From: Fasciola hepatica
Taxonomy: Eukaryota > Platyhelminthes > Trematoda > Plagiorchiida > Fasciolidae
DNA: 64,000 bases
Reading direction: 5' to 3'
Assembly (NCBI GenBank): GCA_948099385.1
Contig: CANUEZ040000031.1
Location: forward strand, 4,705,001 to 4,769,000
Program-made: the position numbers and the translations under genes
In this document: positions 63,710-64,000 of the stretch, piece by piece
Layout of the letters: every line of letters starts with the position of its first letter
Position numbering within the stretch: position 1 is the first letter of the stretch
The notes under the pieces: model-generated
Seen by the model: the letters and a program-made list of their open reading frames with translations, nothing else
The model's database searches: none
What the model was told of the DNA's origin: nothing

Positions 63710-64000
63710 CCAATATAAAGATATCCTCTGAAGTTGCCCGAATTATCTCCCACTTTAGTCTATTCCATTCAGTGACAGACCTGGCTGTGATCGACTTAAT
63801 CATTATCCCTGTTCTAACACTGTTCTTTGCAAGCTTAAGCCTGTGTCCTTGCCGTCTGTTATCCCTCCGGAGTCAGAAGAAGGACTACCCAGATCCAGCT
63901 GGCTTGTCCATCCTCTCAACATTTTTGAACTCTTCTCTTAGTTCCCTCTTAGTTTCCGTTCTTCCGGTGAGAATAGATATATCTTCTCTAACCTTTGTTT
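63710..64000 (-). pseudogene. LINE reverse transcriptase C-terminal fragment at window edge
   Basis: On the minus strand, in changing frames: REEFKNVERMDKPAG, GHRLKLAKNSVRTGIM, then RSVTEWNRLKWEII near 63770-63730 (the xxWNxLP-type end). This is the usual C-terminal end of CR1/Jockey-group LINEs. The rest lies beyond the window. Confidence 0.55.

Overview
This is a eukaryotic window made almost entirely of retrotransposons, most of them broken and inserted into one another. I found no gene I can call a host gene, no rRNA or tRNA gene, no CRISPR array and no bacterial-type operon. The mix is BEL/Pao and Ty3/Gypsy LTR elements (one of them CsRn1-like), RTE-type and CR1/Jockey-type LINEs, and Penelope-like elements with a GIY-YIG endonuclease. 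That mix fits a large, repeat-rich flatworm genome. Flatworm, perhaps a cestode or trematode, is an inference from element families, not something the sequence proves.

Layout. 1-574: 3' end of a BEL/Pao element (called Pao-1 here, + strand). 575-4452: LINE pieces on the minus strand (LINE B ORF1/endonuclease; LINE A reverse transcriptase). 4456-6627: left arm of a long inverted repeat, holding a LINE C 3' fragment, two solo LTRs (Pao-3, Pao-2) and the 5' LTR of Gypsy-1. 6460-10770: dead Gypsy-1 gag-pol (+), interrupted by a pyrimidine-rich repeat. 10790-11560: Penelope-like 3' piece (-). 11600-21845: a second LINE B copy (-) split by a solo Pao-1 LTR (12272-12648) and by Pao-1 copy 1 (13723-20364). 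Copy 1 has a gag-pol open except for one stop codon. 21846-28643 plus 32022-32093: Pao-1 copy 2 (+), old and broken. Its 5' end is a chimera with Gypsy-1 sequence and its 3' LTR is split by an RTE LINE (28644-32017, -). 32476-38622: CsRn1-like Gypsy-2 (-) with both LTRs and a 4-bp target duplication. 38640-40150: Penelope endonuclease piece, solo Pao-1 LTR and Gypsy-1 tail (+). 41052-51200: right arm of the inverted repeat, containing full-length Pao-2 (-), whose 5' LTR is split by a non-coding repeat with an (ATACT)n tail. 51200-64000: LINE and Penelope fragments, a BEL/Pao integrase tail, a second copy of the (ATACT)n repeat, a nearly open LINE D reverse transcriptase (59551-60975), and unassigned pyrimidine-rich DNA.

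How it fits together. The nesting gives a relative history: Gypsy-1 first, Pao-2 into its LTR, then the (ATACT)n repeat into the Pao-2 LTR. Pao-1 copy 1 is very recent (248 bp of LTR identical between its two ends). The two arms of the inverted repeat preserve one Pao-2 insertion in two states, full length on the right and solo LTR on the left. The strongest unusual signals are a head-to-head foldback at the 5' end of Pao-1 copy 1, the full/solo Pao-2 pair, and the non-coding (ATACT)n-tailed repeat with a recurring short hairpin.
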